In this document: piece by piece, positions 44,460 through 55,457 of the stretch
Layout of the letters: the number at the start of each line of letters is the position of its first letter
Numbering within the stretch: the stretch's first letter is position 1
DNA from: Nymphaea colorata
Lineage: Eukaryota > Streptophyta > Magnoliopsida > Nymphaeales > Nymphaeaceae
DNA: 64,000 nucleotides
NCBI RefSeq assembly: GCF_008831285.2
Contig: NC_045140.1
Location: forward strand, 27,298,131-27,362,130
Direction of reading: 5' to 3'
Notes under the pieces: model-generated
Seen by the model: the letters and a program-made list of their open reading frames with translations, nothing else
The model's database searches: none
Told to the model about the DNA's origin: nothing
Translations under genes and position numbers: made by a program

Positions 44460-46299
44460 CGGGGTTAAATGCTAGAAACGTTGAGATATTCCTATTTCCC
44501 AGAAAAAGTTGAAGAGAACTTCGTAGTTGGGTTTAAACTGAGGCCTTAAAACAGAAACATACGTTGATCACCTCGATTTGGGGGCCAGAGCAGTGCTACC
44601 GTCGCTAGGAAAGGAATACAGCATAACCGAATACTTGATACCCCGTAAAAATTTCTCAAAAGTTCGAAAGAAACACAAATTGTCAGTAGCAAATATAGAT
44701 GGTAAAATGTACAAACTTAAGCATCTCAAAAAGGAATGTTGTCGTATGTTTATAACGAGAGACAAGAGAGAGCCATAGAGTTGGTGAGTAGGAGAGACCC
44801 ACAAGGTTTAAGTTTTCATTCAATCACTTGTCTGTTTGTGACATAAGACTTGTTTTTGGTGTCTTGAGATATTATTTATTTATATGTGGTCACTAGTATG
44901 AATAAGAAAAATCCATGTGAGTGACACTAGTATAAAGTTTTAAGATTTTAAAGGGTACCAATGAAAAAAATTACTCCAAAATATCGATACAAAAGTAAAA
45001 AAATTTGTAAGGTTGCTCACACCTGCCTTCGGCCCTGATAATGGTTCTAGGAAGAAGGAAGGATTCTACATTTTATATTCATGATAATGCTGGTAATATT
45101 GAGGGAGTTCTCTCCTGCGCATTCAATAATTGTAACCGACGATTCAGGAGGACATATAGGACGCGAAATTTTCTTGGAAGCACTTCTCTTCCAACTCTTC
45201 TTTTTACTTTCTTTTATTCTTGCTGCTTTGTCGAGTTCCATGCATGCAGACCCTGTGGCTGAAATAATTGCGACCGCAACAGTTCACGTGGCCGTGCCCA
45301 CCACTGTTCAGTCGGCGGAGGAGTGCTCGGCAGTTTGGATTTCCCCTTTTAAATTTTCTTTTAGATTCTTCAGCGAGTGATGGCGCTTGATTTACCTGTT
45401 CAATGAATTTACTGAAGCTGCATCAGCGTGGAACAGGTTTGTCAAAAATTAATGAAGAACGATCTAAATCCTGGGCCCAGCTTTTGCTTATAATTGGTGC
45501 ATAAGTTCATGAAATGAACTCTTCAACATGAAAAAAAAAAAAAGAGAAATGGTTAGTTACCTGCAGTTATGTATTCAATATTATCTGTTATCACTAAATT
45601 ACTATTTTATTAAGAAAATTGCAGAAGTGATTTTGTTTCTTTTTCTAGAGTTATATATAGGCAAATGGTAGGCATAAGAAAATTGTCCCCAAATTTCACA
45701 ACTTTGAAACACAAATATAATGGGAACATATTTCTACATCTATATGTAGATAATCAATATCTACACACCTCAAATCATGATCTGATAATGAACTTAACCA
45801 AATAAATGTACAGCCAGGATGGAAGAATATGTAGTGATCTTATCACCTACCAAAACTTATGAATTAAACTCACTATGGCCAACATAATGACTAACTTTCT
45901 GGCAAGAAAAAACTAGTTAAAAAATCTCATCCGACAAGATAATTATTAGATGCAGACATGGTAGGAGTAACCGTGAATCTACGGAAGCAATAAAAGGATT
46001 ATGAATTTGAAGAAAACAATATTTCGCAACATATCTACGGAAACAATATTTCGTATATCTCAGTTCGACAAAGTAATACCCAATTAAGAATCTTGCGCTG
46101 CTTCTTAGAGGCTTTCGATCTGAGTTTGATTGCTTGAAAACTAATGAAACAAATAAACCAAGAACGTTGTCCTAAACAGTAGAAATCTGTAAAAATAATG
46201 GTTCTCCCCCTAATTAATTATCAACACTCCTTGGTTTACACTTCTTTGTATTATGCCTACCCTTTAAGCCACGCCAACTACATATATAAAGTATATAAA

Positions 46300-46347
<48 letters not shown>

Positions 46348-46829
46348 CACTCCTTGGTTTACACTTCTTTGTATTATGCCTACCCTTTAAGCCACGCCAA
46401 CAATATATATATATATATATAGTGAGCCCATGTGGGTGGGTCCTGATAAAAAGGAGCACTTGAGCATATATGACAAGGAGAGTTAAGAAGAAGGTGGATA
46501 AGGCGAATCAAAAGTAGTTCATGTGCAGTGTAATTAAAAGCCACTGCATTGGATGCCCTCTCTCATCAAAATGTGAAACTGCAAGGAGACATGAAAAGGT
46601 TGGGAAGGTACAGAGGGCACCCCATAAAGTGGCTCATGCTCTATATTAAAAGCCAGCCCAATATCACACTCCTTGTCAAAATTGAGAGGTGACAGGCATA
46701 CATGTTTGGCAACTGTTAGGTCACGTGATTTCTCCCTATCTAAAACCCTAGCCATACCCATGCAAGGGCCTACTTTTTATCAACTTCAGGGTTTTTAGGG
46801 TTTAGCACGATTCATATGTGGGCATCTGC
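44460..46829. other. intergenic segment missing from copy B
   Basis: No gene supported. From about 44490 to 46820 the segment is absent in copy B, where the flanks meet at about 58305-58320. It contains the TA-tract structure at 46225-46402. Confidence 0.6.
46225..46402. repeat. 55-bp direct repeats flanking a (TA)n tract
   Basis: ACACTCCTTGGTTTACAC and the following 37 bp occur at about 46225-46280 and again at about 46347-46402. Between and after them are (TA)n runs at 46305-46345 and 46402-46420. Confidence 0.85.
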
Positions 46830-47896
46830 CCACACAAACTTGTATTGAATTATACAAATATGTTTATTTGTAAACATATATGGGGATGAGGCTGGTGAAG
46901 GAACTAAACTCAAACGTACTAGTGTTTTATCTATTTTCTCAAAAGTGAAGTGTGTTTCTGCAAAATGTTCAGTGGAGATTGAATGCCAAGAATACGTTCA
47001 TAATTGTATAAAAAAAATATCACGAACATATGCACGGATGGACATACTCATGGAGACCTATTATGGAGTTCGCTGTCACATAACTTTTCGAGATTCTCGA
47101 TTTGATACCTCTTTCTTTCTTTTTCTTTTTTTTTTTTTACCGAAGCCTAATTCAACGGTGAGAGCAATATACTACTTTATTAATGTGGGGCCAGGCCACC
47201 GAGGCTGGCTGTTTCCTGACTGTAATCAATTTCTCCATAAGAGTTTCAAAGAAAGTCTCTTAATGAACGATCAGGTTCCACTCGAGGCAGTGAGACATCT
47301 TGGGCTTTGTAAAAGAAAAGGGATACAAAGTAACCACTTATGATATTCCTCATGTCCCCAAATGGAGGGGGCGAAATTTAACTGACATTATTGCATGCAT
47401 CACGTTTCGCGATTTATGAAAAGAATATGAATGCCAGTTTCATTCATTAAAGTTGCATTCCCTTTCCTTACTGGAAACTTTAATGCCATTATATTGAACT
47501 GCTAATCTCTGTTTCCTATGTAAAACTTTCACGCTTGGAGTCAAGAAAGTTTATTGTTTTGGGTATGATGTCTAAAATTCGATCTCTTAGTTCATATTTT
47601 GTCCTCAACAATGTTCTCTCACTCACATTTTTGTTGAAAAAGAAAAAGAAAAAGCCTTATGTCTTTGTTCACATGAGAACTCAAAAACACTAAATAGTTG
47701 GGGATGTCAACAGATTAAATGCAAATTGGATATACCCTTAATGATATCTACTTTTTTAGACATTTTCATATTCGGATTCAAACACAAACAAAGAGAATTC
47801 ATGTATGAACCAGAATTTGAATCTGAAATTCGATTTCACAATCCAAATCTAAATTTTGACCCCAATTTGGCCTATTTTCAAAATGGAAAAGCATTT
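46830..47896. repeat. end block of copy A
   Basis: Matches 58321-59405 closely (CCCACACAAACTTGTA to AAAATGGAAAAGCATTTGAT). It ends in the left part of a GGATGTCAA-family element starting at 47700. No gene. Confidence 0.75.
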
Positions 47897-47899
47897 GAT
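47897..47899. other. junction of the large tandem duplication
   Basis: AAGCATTTGAT (as at 59399-59408) joins GATAGTAGGTTTTTTGC (as at 25247-25263), with GAT shared. Copy A's end and copy B's start meet here in a head-to-tail join. Confidence 0.85.
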
Positions 47900-48720
47900 A
47901 GTAGGTTTTTTGCAATTCCAGGAACATAAAAAACTTGAGGCAAATTAAATTTTGTCTCATTAACAGAGACAAAGGCATTACCAATATTGGAGATAAGAAC
48001 ATTAGATCCATTGAAGATCAACACACCATTTGTACCCATATAATCTGATTTCTTATGCAGTCATATGGGAAGTGCTTGTGTCTAGGTACCACGCCACATT
48101 TGTAGGTTGTTGTTCTAAGGCAATGCCAGCAAATAACTTAAGAATATCATAACATGGGCGAGTGGTGTGATATTTTCTACCACAAAATTAACATACTACA
48201 GGCGGATTTATCGAGTTAGAATCCTTAAACCCGCGGTTACAGTGATTTTGATGATAAGAATTATTTTGTTGATTTCCATTATTTTGAGTAAACTGTTGTC
48301 TGCCCCTACCACACCCCCTATAGGAACCACTATGCCCATGCCCTCGTTGGCTAAAGAAGGCCACAGAATTTTCAACTTGTTGAAAGGCATGATCATTCAT
48401 ATTTTAAAGTCTTTTTTCATGATTCAACAACAGAACGTATATCTCAACAAAAGTAGGCAGATTCTTCATTGTGGTAATTGAAGTTATAGAACTTTCATAT
48501 AGGTAGATAATTCACTAAGTGTGGTGTATAATAGTATCATCAGAAACAACTTCATTGACAACACATAAAGCTACCATGGAGAGATCTCTCTTTCGCACGT
48601 CTTGAAGATCTCATTTTAATTGCAAAATTTTCGGATTTTGTGCTCTTTTGACAACAACGTGAAGATTTTCCTTCTCATGTTTTAAATTCACAAACAAGTA
48701 ACAGCAGATGAATCTGAGGA
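47900..48720 (-). pseudogene. copia gag fragment in copy B
   Basis: Partner of 25250-26060. The RG-rich Gag piece (GSYRGCGRGRQQFTQNN) is at 48188-48400. It is cut at the tandem junction, so only the Gag and protease-side relic was copied. Several stops. Confidence 0.75.
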
Positions 48721-50469
48721 GATGCTCATTGAAGCATGTTAAGCTGAGGAACATGAATGCCAATTGCCTAAATTTTCTTCATTCCTATAAATGGCTCCAC
48801 CTTTTTCTTCAGCTGTTTCCTTTTCGTATTGGAAAGCTAACATTCTTAGTGAAAATTAATTAAGAAGAAACATTTTTGGAGCGCGATAACATACATTGCT
48901 CTACTTAATTGGAAGTTGTGTGAAGTTGTCATGTTATACAACCTCTTTGCATTCAAAAGCAACTATACAAGACGAGGACATATTGAATGAAACATCCAAA
49001 ATTTTGGCGATTTTTTGGAATAATTTTTGAAAGATACCCCTATTATGTAATAACCATAAGAGCCGCAGTTCCTCAAAGACAAAAACATGAATATGATTAT
49101 TTCCTTGGTAGCTTCTGTAAAGCCCTAACTTCTACTTACATGATGAATTGGCAACTCCTCCTCAGAGTTATAAAACGATCAGGAGTTAAAGAGATTGTTT
49201 GGCTGGTGAAGGAGTTGAACCAACCAAGGTAGATCTATGTTTGGACTTGACCATTGTCATTCTTCTTCTTCTAAAATGTCCTACTACTGGTGTTCAAACT
49301 CAATCTGAAATTAGAATGGGACACTCTCTCTCTCTCTTTACTTGTGCTATATAGGGAACCCGATCTGAACTTGGAAATGGGCTCTTTATATCTCGTCATT
49401 GGCCGGCTGAGGTAGAAAGACGCTCATTAAAATATGAAGATCTCAGGTTAGATAGAGATATACAGGAGAGACGCATTCCTAATTTACACTGCTAAAATGT
49501 CTTGCCTAAGCGTAGAAGGGAATGGAGGATTTGATCTTAAATCCATTGATCGCTATGAAAATATTATCACGTTAGAAGTCAGGTAACCTAATACTTTTGC
49601 CATGCACAAACAAAAATGTATCCTTTTATGAACGCGCAGAGGCGTGAGGTTATTTGTAAATGAGACCAACATTTTCTTCAATTCAGAGGTTCATGCCAAA
49701 CCGTTTATTGCTAATTTAACCACAGGATCGTAAACGACTAAACGTTGTTATTGGCTCTCTACATTGTTTTTCTCTTCATGGATCTCCAATGTTCAACCTG
49801 GTAACTGTGCAACCAATGGATGGAAGATGAACAGAGAGTTGTGGTTGGCATCCTGCAAAGCATCAGGCTAGGCTTTCTCCCCAACCTTCTCTGCATTTCA
49901 TAAATTCAAGGAAAAAATTTTGGTAAATGTTGGAGGATGAGCTTCTTCTACCCAGCAATATGACCTATATGGAAATTCAGAAATGCCTGAGGCCTGACTG
50001 CAAAAGCATAGTTTCTACAGGGAATTCTCAGGTGGTCTTGAACGCCGTAAAGAGCATTTTCTACTGCTTTATCAGAACTAAACACGAGCAAAGGATTAAA
50101 CTATGGTGCTTCATTAATGTCTGGCGTAATAGATGACGTTTAAAGAACGGTAATCAGTTGTCTTCCAAATAGTGAAGCGGTAAAGAGGGGCAAGAACTGC
50201 AATTGGACCAGTAAAGGGGCAAAATGGCACCCATGTTTTTGGTCTGCTGTAAGCTTGCCCATATATATGTTGAACATTTTGTTTAGTTCTTTGTTATGCA
50301 TAGAATGAACTTTAAGGCATTAGATACAATATCTAAGGTGTGGTTTTTGGACTTTTTGGTAACCTCGCAGGAAAATTTTATTTCCTGCGTAAGCAACAGC
50401 CGGGATTGAAATTTCTGAGCACAAACAAGATCTTAATTTTCCTAAACCACAAAGACTTCGAGGCAGCCC
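48721..50469. repeat. block Q copy 3 and following non-coding DNA
   Basis: 48880-50100 is block Q. At some indels it resembles copy 1 and at others copy 2, so it probably kept the older state. No gene. Confidence 0.65.
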
Positions 50470-51430
50470 ACTAAACCTGGGAGGCCCATATGAAGTCATT
50501 CTGAAAGATGAAGTGGCACACCTCGATCTCCCCTGGCTTGTGTCCCAGCGCCCTGAACGTCGTATGGCCCGCACTCCACCTCTACGTCGTACACCTTGAC
50601 GCGTGGCACTGCACGACAATAGTCGACCAGGTAAGGAGGTGGCACGACACGGCCCTGGTTACCCCGCCGCCGTTCCGGCCGCGGACCTCCCCCACCACCA
50701 CCATCCTCCCGGAGCCGACTGTGTTGGCCATCGTCGAGACCCGCGCCTTCTCTCCGAGCACCGATGCCGCAAACTCTGCCATCCCTCGAGGGAGGTCACA
50801 CATCGCTTCCTTTCGTCCTTCACCGGCGGCGGCTCACAGTCTGCTAAGGTTCTAGCCATCGATCCCTGAAAAAGGAAAACAAGGGCGTCATCGGTTGTGA
50901 TTTTCCAGAGAGGAATCCGTCGTACCCACTGATGCCTACTGCAGACTGCTGGAGTTTAGAATGCAGATAAGCTCCGGCAACCATGTGGAGTTGAACGGAA
51001 GCTTGTCGACGATCGTCCTTGGCAAGAACGACCTCGGAGGCATCTTGTCGTGGATATCCGGCATGGGTATCTGGTTCCCGGACAGGAGATCCGCCCCTCG
51101 GAAGAATTTACCGGGCTCCACGAGTGCGGAGGTGGGGCGGGAGGAAGCGTTGATGTAACACCGAAGGTGGTGGTCGTCTCGTGGTACTCCTTGAGCGTGG
51201 TGTTCTCGCTCACGTAGGAGGAGAACGACGCCATCGCTCTGTTACTGTCCTTTCCATAGTCTGTGAACTCAGCTAGTGGGTTCGAAGAGTTGCCGTAGCT
51301 GCCAAAGATGAATCCAGCACCATTACTGCTCAGCCGGTAGGACCGGAAAACATTGTCAGGCTTCTTTGCTCTGTCCGCATATTGCTGGAACATCTCGCTT
51401 CATTGGCTAGTTGACGTTAATCCGAAACGT

Positions 51431-51472
<42 letters not shown>

Positions 51473-51530
51473 CTGCAGCCACTATAGTGAGGAGGAAGAA
51501 GAAGGGGAACAGCGCCATTGAAGAAGCAGA
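50470..51530 (-). pseudogene. BURP/PG1-beta relic 2
   Basis: Exon 3 remains at about 50490-50860 (VCHFIF, then a deletion of about 55 bp removing the third CH region, then LADCEPPPVKDERKR). Exon 2 remains at about 50956-51393 (FRSYRLSSNGAG, FGSYGNSS, frameshift near 51160, GKFFRGADLLSG, KMPPRSFL). A signal-peptide exon is at about 51470-51518 (MALFPFFFLLTIVAAV). The N-terminal two-thirds of exon 2 is deleted, so the signal exon sits next to the repeat region. Clearly non-functional. Sister of relic 1. Confidence 0.88.
51433..51468. repeat. (AG)n microsatellite
   Basis: About 18 AG units, in the former first intron of BURP relic 2. A GA-rich tract occupies the same place in the intact BURP genes. 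Confidence 0.9.
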
Positions 51531-52711
51531 AGAATCCAAGTGGCGATTCTGATCAGTGACGAGGTGAAAAAAGAAGGAGATTGGGTTTAAGTATACAATC
51601 AAGAGGGCCATGAAACCAGGGAAGAGATGTACAGGGTCGCTTTCGAACAGAATGTCTCACCATTGGACGATTTTCTTCCTCCATTTTGATCTTCACTTTC
51701 AATCTGCGGATCCCACCGTGCTTGCCCTTTTCTGATCATGTCCTAGTGGTCTGGCACCATGCTGCCTACCGGTGGCCATGATCGCATCAAAAAGAGTCGA
51801 AACCTTACTGAACTGTGTCCGATGTTTGTACGTACCGGCGTGTGCGTTCAGGTGTACACACACCCCCGATATATCTCACGAGTTTGTAATCGAGATCTTT
51901 TCTGAAAAAAATCCATAAAGTTCTTCTCATAAATTTTAACATTGAGAACCATATATATCTCACGAGTCATCGCATGCGAACTTTGTGCCGACAGCCTTGG
52001 GTTCTGAGTCAATTCATGATCTTCGATTAACATCAATGCAATCCACATGCGAATTATTTGTTGGTAGCTGTAATCCATTTATGTCCACTTGGGCACGCAT
52101 GTGGATCCATTTACACATATTTTTTGGGAGTTTGATTTCCTTAGGGTTTGGCATTCAAATTTTGAAACCTATTCTACATGTGAAACTTCATAATCAATCT
52201 ACAAAATGAATGTCAGTAATTCTTTTTCAGATGAAGAAGCACAGTTTTAATTTGTTGAAGATTTTGAGTTGGAAGAACGTCCATAGTAGATTGTTGGTAA
52301 CTGATCTGTATAGGAATTCAGTTTCTAGAAAAGTTGGTTTGTGTAGCAGTAACCCGTTTCCATTCATGGCAAGCTTAATCCTCGTTCAAACTATGTCATC
52401 GTCCGGTTGTGAATATATATATATATATACATATGCCGGCTTTCTCTTAGCATATGGGGCTTTACATAATGCATCGGGTGCTTCTGATTGGACGGAGATC
52501 CAAATAAAGTAAGGATTTTGCACACCACCACCCTTCTGTCTCTGTGTTTTATGTGTGTGTATATATATATATAAATTAAGTTTTTAAAAATATGAAATGA
52601 CGTACTACATCTTTAAATAAATTACATTTTCTTATTGCGATAAGAATCCAAAAGCAGATATCTCTTCAAATGGAACGGATTTTGTCTTTGTGGGGTATAA
52701 TGGCAGCAAAT
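51531..52711. other. flank block, copy B, with extra AT segment
   Basis: 51613-52390 matches 37926-38700. About 52415-52660 is an insertion relative to copy A, with (TA)n at both ends (52417-52430 and 52560-52572). No gene. Confidence 0.6.
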
Positions 52712-53055
52712 GGAACGGAGGGTGTGAGCGTCAATATAACGAGCATAGGCAGCCGCCTGAGTGGCGTTTAAAGGCGAGGCTTTGCCGAGGAGGAATGCAG
52801 GCAGCTCGGTGTTGGGGAAGGTCCGGCGCCAGTATCTGAGAAAAGACGCCTTGGGTGAGAAGGGGCTCACGCTTTCTCTTCCTTTACCTGCTGCATTAGA
52901 TGCCTGTGCCCAAAAGATAAGCATTATAAGCCGTAAGGATATCTTTTACAGAGAGTGTGTGTGTGTGTGCATGTGTCAGCGTGTGGGAGAGAGGCGTCCT
53001 ACTGAAGAAGAAGAAGAGAAAGGAAGAAATTGAAGGAGAGGAGATCCATATCGGC
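52712..53055 (-). pseudogene. BURP/PG1-beta relic 3, 5' end only
   Basis: Signal exon from about 53047 (MDLLSFNFFLSLLLL), intron with a GT-rich tract, then exon 2 from the acceptor near 52911: ASNAAGKGRESVSPFSPKAS, RYWRRTFPNTELPAFLLGK, YARYIDAHTL. It stops abruptly at about 52715 at a GGAACGGAGG junction. It matches the 5' ends of the intact genes and is absent from copy A at the equivalent place. Confidence 0.85.
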
Positions 53056-53625
53056 CGGAAGAACCAGTGGAAAGCAGAGGACCTGAGAGCGCGCGGAGAG
53101 AAGTAAAGGGTATAAATAAACGGACTGTGGCCTCCGGCTGTCTTAGGCGGAGGGAAATGACCGCTGCAAGACTCAGATTTCGGTGAACGCGCCATGGCAG
53201 CTTTCCTGCGTTATTTTCCTTTATTAAATTCCCTCTCTCCCTTGGGATTGATTTCGGACGTGGGTGGATCCAGATCAACTCCTCAGTGGTGCGGGTGTAG
53301 TAGGGTCTGGCATTGAAATTTTGAAACCTATACGTGTGAAACTTCATAATTAATCTAAAAAACGAATTGCAGTAACTCTTTTTAGATGACGAAGAACAAT
53401 TTTAATTTGTTGAAGATTTTGAGTCGGAAGGAGATGTATAATGGATTGTTGGAAACTAATCTGCATTCCAATTCCGTTTTACTTGGAACGATGCCCACTA
53501 ATAAAAACTGAAAGAATGTATGCTAGCCGAAGTCGGGGCCTTGTCTTCAATAACGAGTTTTATTTTTTTTCTAGAAAAGTTGGTTTGTATATTAGTAACC
53601 CGTTTCAATTGAAGGCAGATTTAAG
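53056..53625. other. former BURP promoter and repeated flank
   Basis: 53056-53300 resembles the upstream regions of the BURP genes (GGACGTGGGTGGATCCAGATCAA). From about 53306 it switches to the flank repeat seen at 38440 and 39280. No gene. Confidence 0.6.
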
Positions 53626-53967
53626 ATGCCCCGACGATTGACCGGTGATGGAACACCGCCGGGCAAAATATGTCCCTTAAACACGCCGGCCTCCGACTCA
53701 GAGACCGGACAGCCCCTTCGACGCCAGGCGCCACCATCACCATCTTTGCCGCCTCCAGCTACTTCGACCTCTATATCTGTCGTCTGCCCTGTTCCCTGGC
53801 ACCACCATTCCCTCTAGAGGGGCCCGAAGTTGCCGGAGAGGCGGCGGAGCTGGGGTCCATCAGATTTTCCAAGCTCTAACGGCTCATGGGAATTCCGTAA
53901 AGTCCATCCCTACGGCGCTGAAGGAGGTGTACAAAATCTTGGAGAATGCGTACTGTGAGGATGGCTG
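53626..53967. other. GC-rich island, copy 2
   Basis: Partner of 39541-39875, about 95% similar by eye. Frame-shifting indels between the copies argue against a maintained protein. Confidence 0.5.
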
Positions 53968-55457
53968 ACTACGAGATGCCAATATACGCAGAATATTAAT
54001 AAACTATATAAATCTTTTTTTATTCCCTTTTTTCACTTTTTTTTTTCGCTTTCCTCAATTTTTTTTATCTTTTTTATGTATTTTAATTGCCAAATTTTGT
54101 TTTTACGTTTTTATATTTTATTTTAGTTTTTTAAAATTTTAATTTTGCTGTTATTTTTCTAAAAAAATGACCGTATTATATCCAAGAAGAAACGCCTTAT
54201 TGTATTTGTAACAATAACTTAATGTACCATGAATTTATTACCAATCTTTTATTTCAGTAAAAAAAACAGATTTATGGATTTCAAATATGAAGTGATCAAA
54301 ACTCTCTTAAATTTAATGTAATAAAAGTAATAGAGTCGAATCTTCATCGTATCTCTTATTTAGATTTGGATGCTATTATAGTGTTATACCAATTCTGAAT
54401 CTTTAATTTAAATCTAACTAATATTCAAAATAAATTTCTTTTACAAGATTTAACTAAATTGAATATTTAATTCTTGGTTCAATTCTCAACCTTTTTTTAG
54501 TTGAGGTCAACACGGGCCCAGCTTTTGGACCTACAAATCGTGTCACGTCAACACATGGCATAACTTTAATTGTATTCCTTTTTTAGATAATCACATGTTC
54601 ACATTCAAATATAAATAAAAAAAAATCATATCGGAAATCTAATTTCACGATCTGAATCTGATCCATATCTGATTTTTGCATTCATATCCAAAACCAAATT
54701 TTCAATGGAATTTGATCAATTTTCAAGATAAGAGAGAATTAGATATAAAATAAATTTTAACATGATAGAAAAAGGAGTTGGAGTGGGAACTATGGACTCG
54801 TCTTGGATCTTATGCAGATCTCTTCCCTTTTCCTTACTTATTTTAGTTTCTTTCTTTCTTTTTCCGTGTTTTGGTTGGTCATTAAATCTTTCCCAATATT
54901 ATATATGAAAACTTGTCTGAAACATGTATACATTAAATCTTTCCCAATATTAACACAAAGCACGGTATGTTTCTGTTAGGTGCTTTGTATTTTAAAAGTA
55001 ACTTCAAAACATTCTGTTGCCCTTCTGTTGTAAAATTGAAATACTTTCTTGCATTCCACGCAGTACCCTGATGAGTCAATGTGAGACAGATAGTAAGCAC
55101 CAGGGAGGAGGGCGATGCAGGTGGGTCAGATCTAACATGGTCATGTATTTATCATTTGTTGAACGGACCTTTCTCATTCATTGTTGAGAGAAGTTAATGG
55201 TACTGATCTTAGTAAAGGAACTCGTTGCTTCTCAACCAACAGTAAGTAATGTGAAAGTAGTCAGTCATCTATGTCACAAAATGCGAACAATCTGCAATAT
55301 CCGTATCACAAAACACTTGGAAATGATGGTAGAGTAGATTCGAAGCCATCTTCATTACCACAACATCGGGAAGCTCGAGTTCTATTTTTCATAAATTATT
55401 CTCAATACAGCTAGACGGGAGCTTCCTTCCTTTGCGGCCTGCATTGCAGCGGCGGCA
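53968..55457. other. AT-rich intergenic region downstream of BURP gene 2
   Basis: Copy of 39876-41628 with indels. About 54580-54710 carries an extra GGATTC-type AT stretch (ATAATCACATGTTCACATTC..) not present in copy A. No gene. Confidence 0.55.

Larger units (their letters stand above)
25250..47899. repeat. large tandem duplication, copy A
   Basis: About 22.6 kb. Order in copy A: copia gag relic, block Q, (defensin-like gene 2 and a second block Q), BURP relic, flanking block, intact BURP gene, downstream block. The order is repeated in copy B (47900-59408). Copy A is larger mainly because of the copia 2 insertion, the S duplication, and about 2.3 kb at 44490-46820 that is absent from B. 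Confidence 0.85.

Noticed and set aside
46214-46459. 81-codon frame with repeated WRGLKGRHNTKKCKPRSV
   Set aside because: Created by the 55-bp direct repeat and TA tract. No gene features.
51417-51611. Short frame with (LS)n tail as a novel secreted repeat peptide
   Set aside because: It is the signal exon of a BURP relic running into a microsatellite in the old intron.
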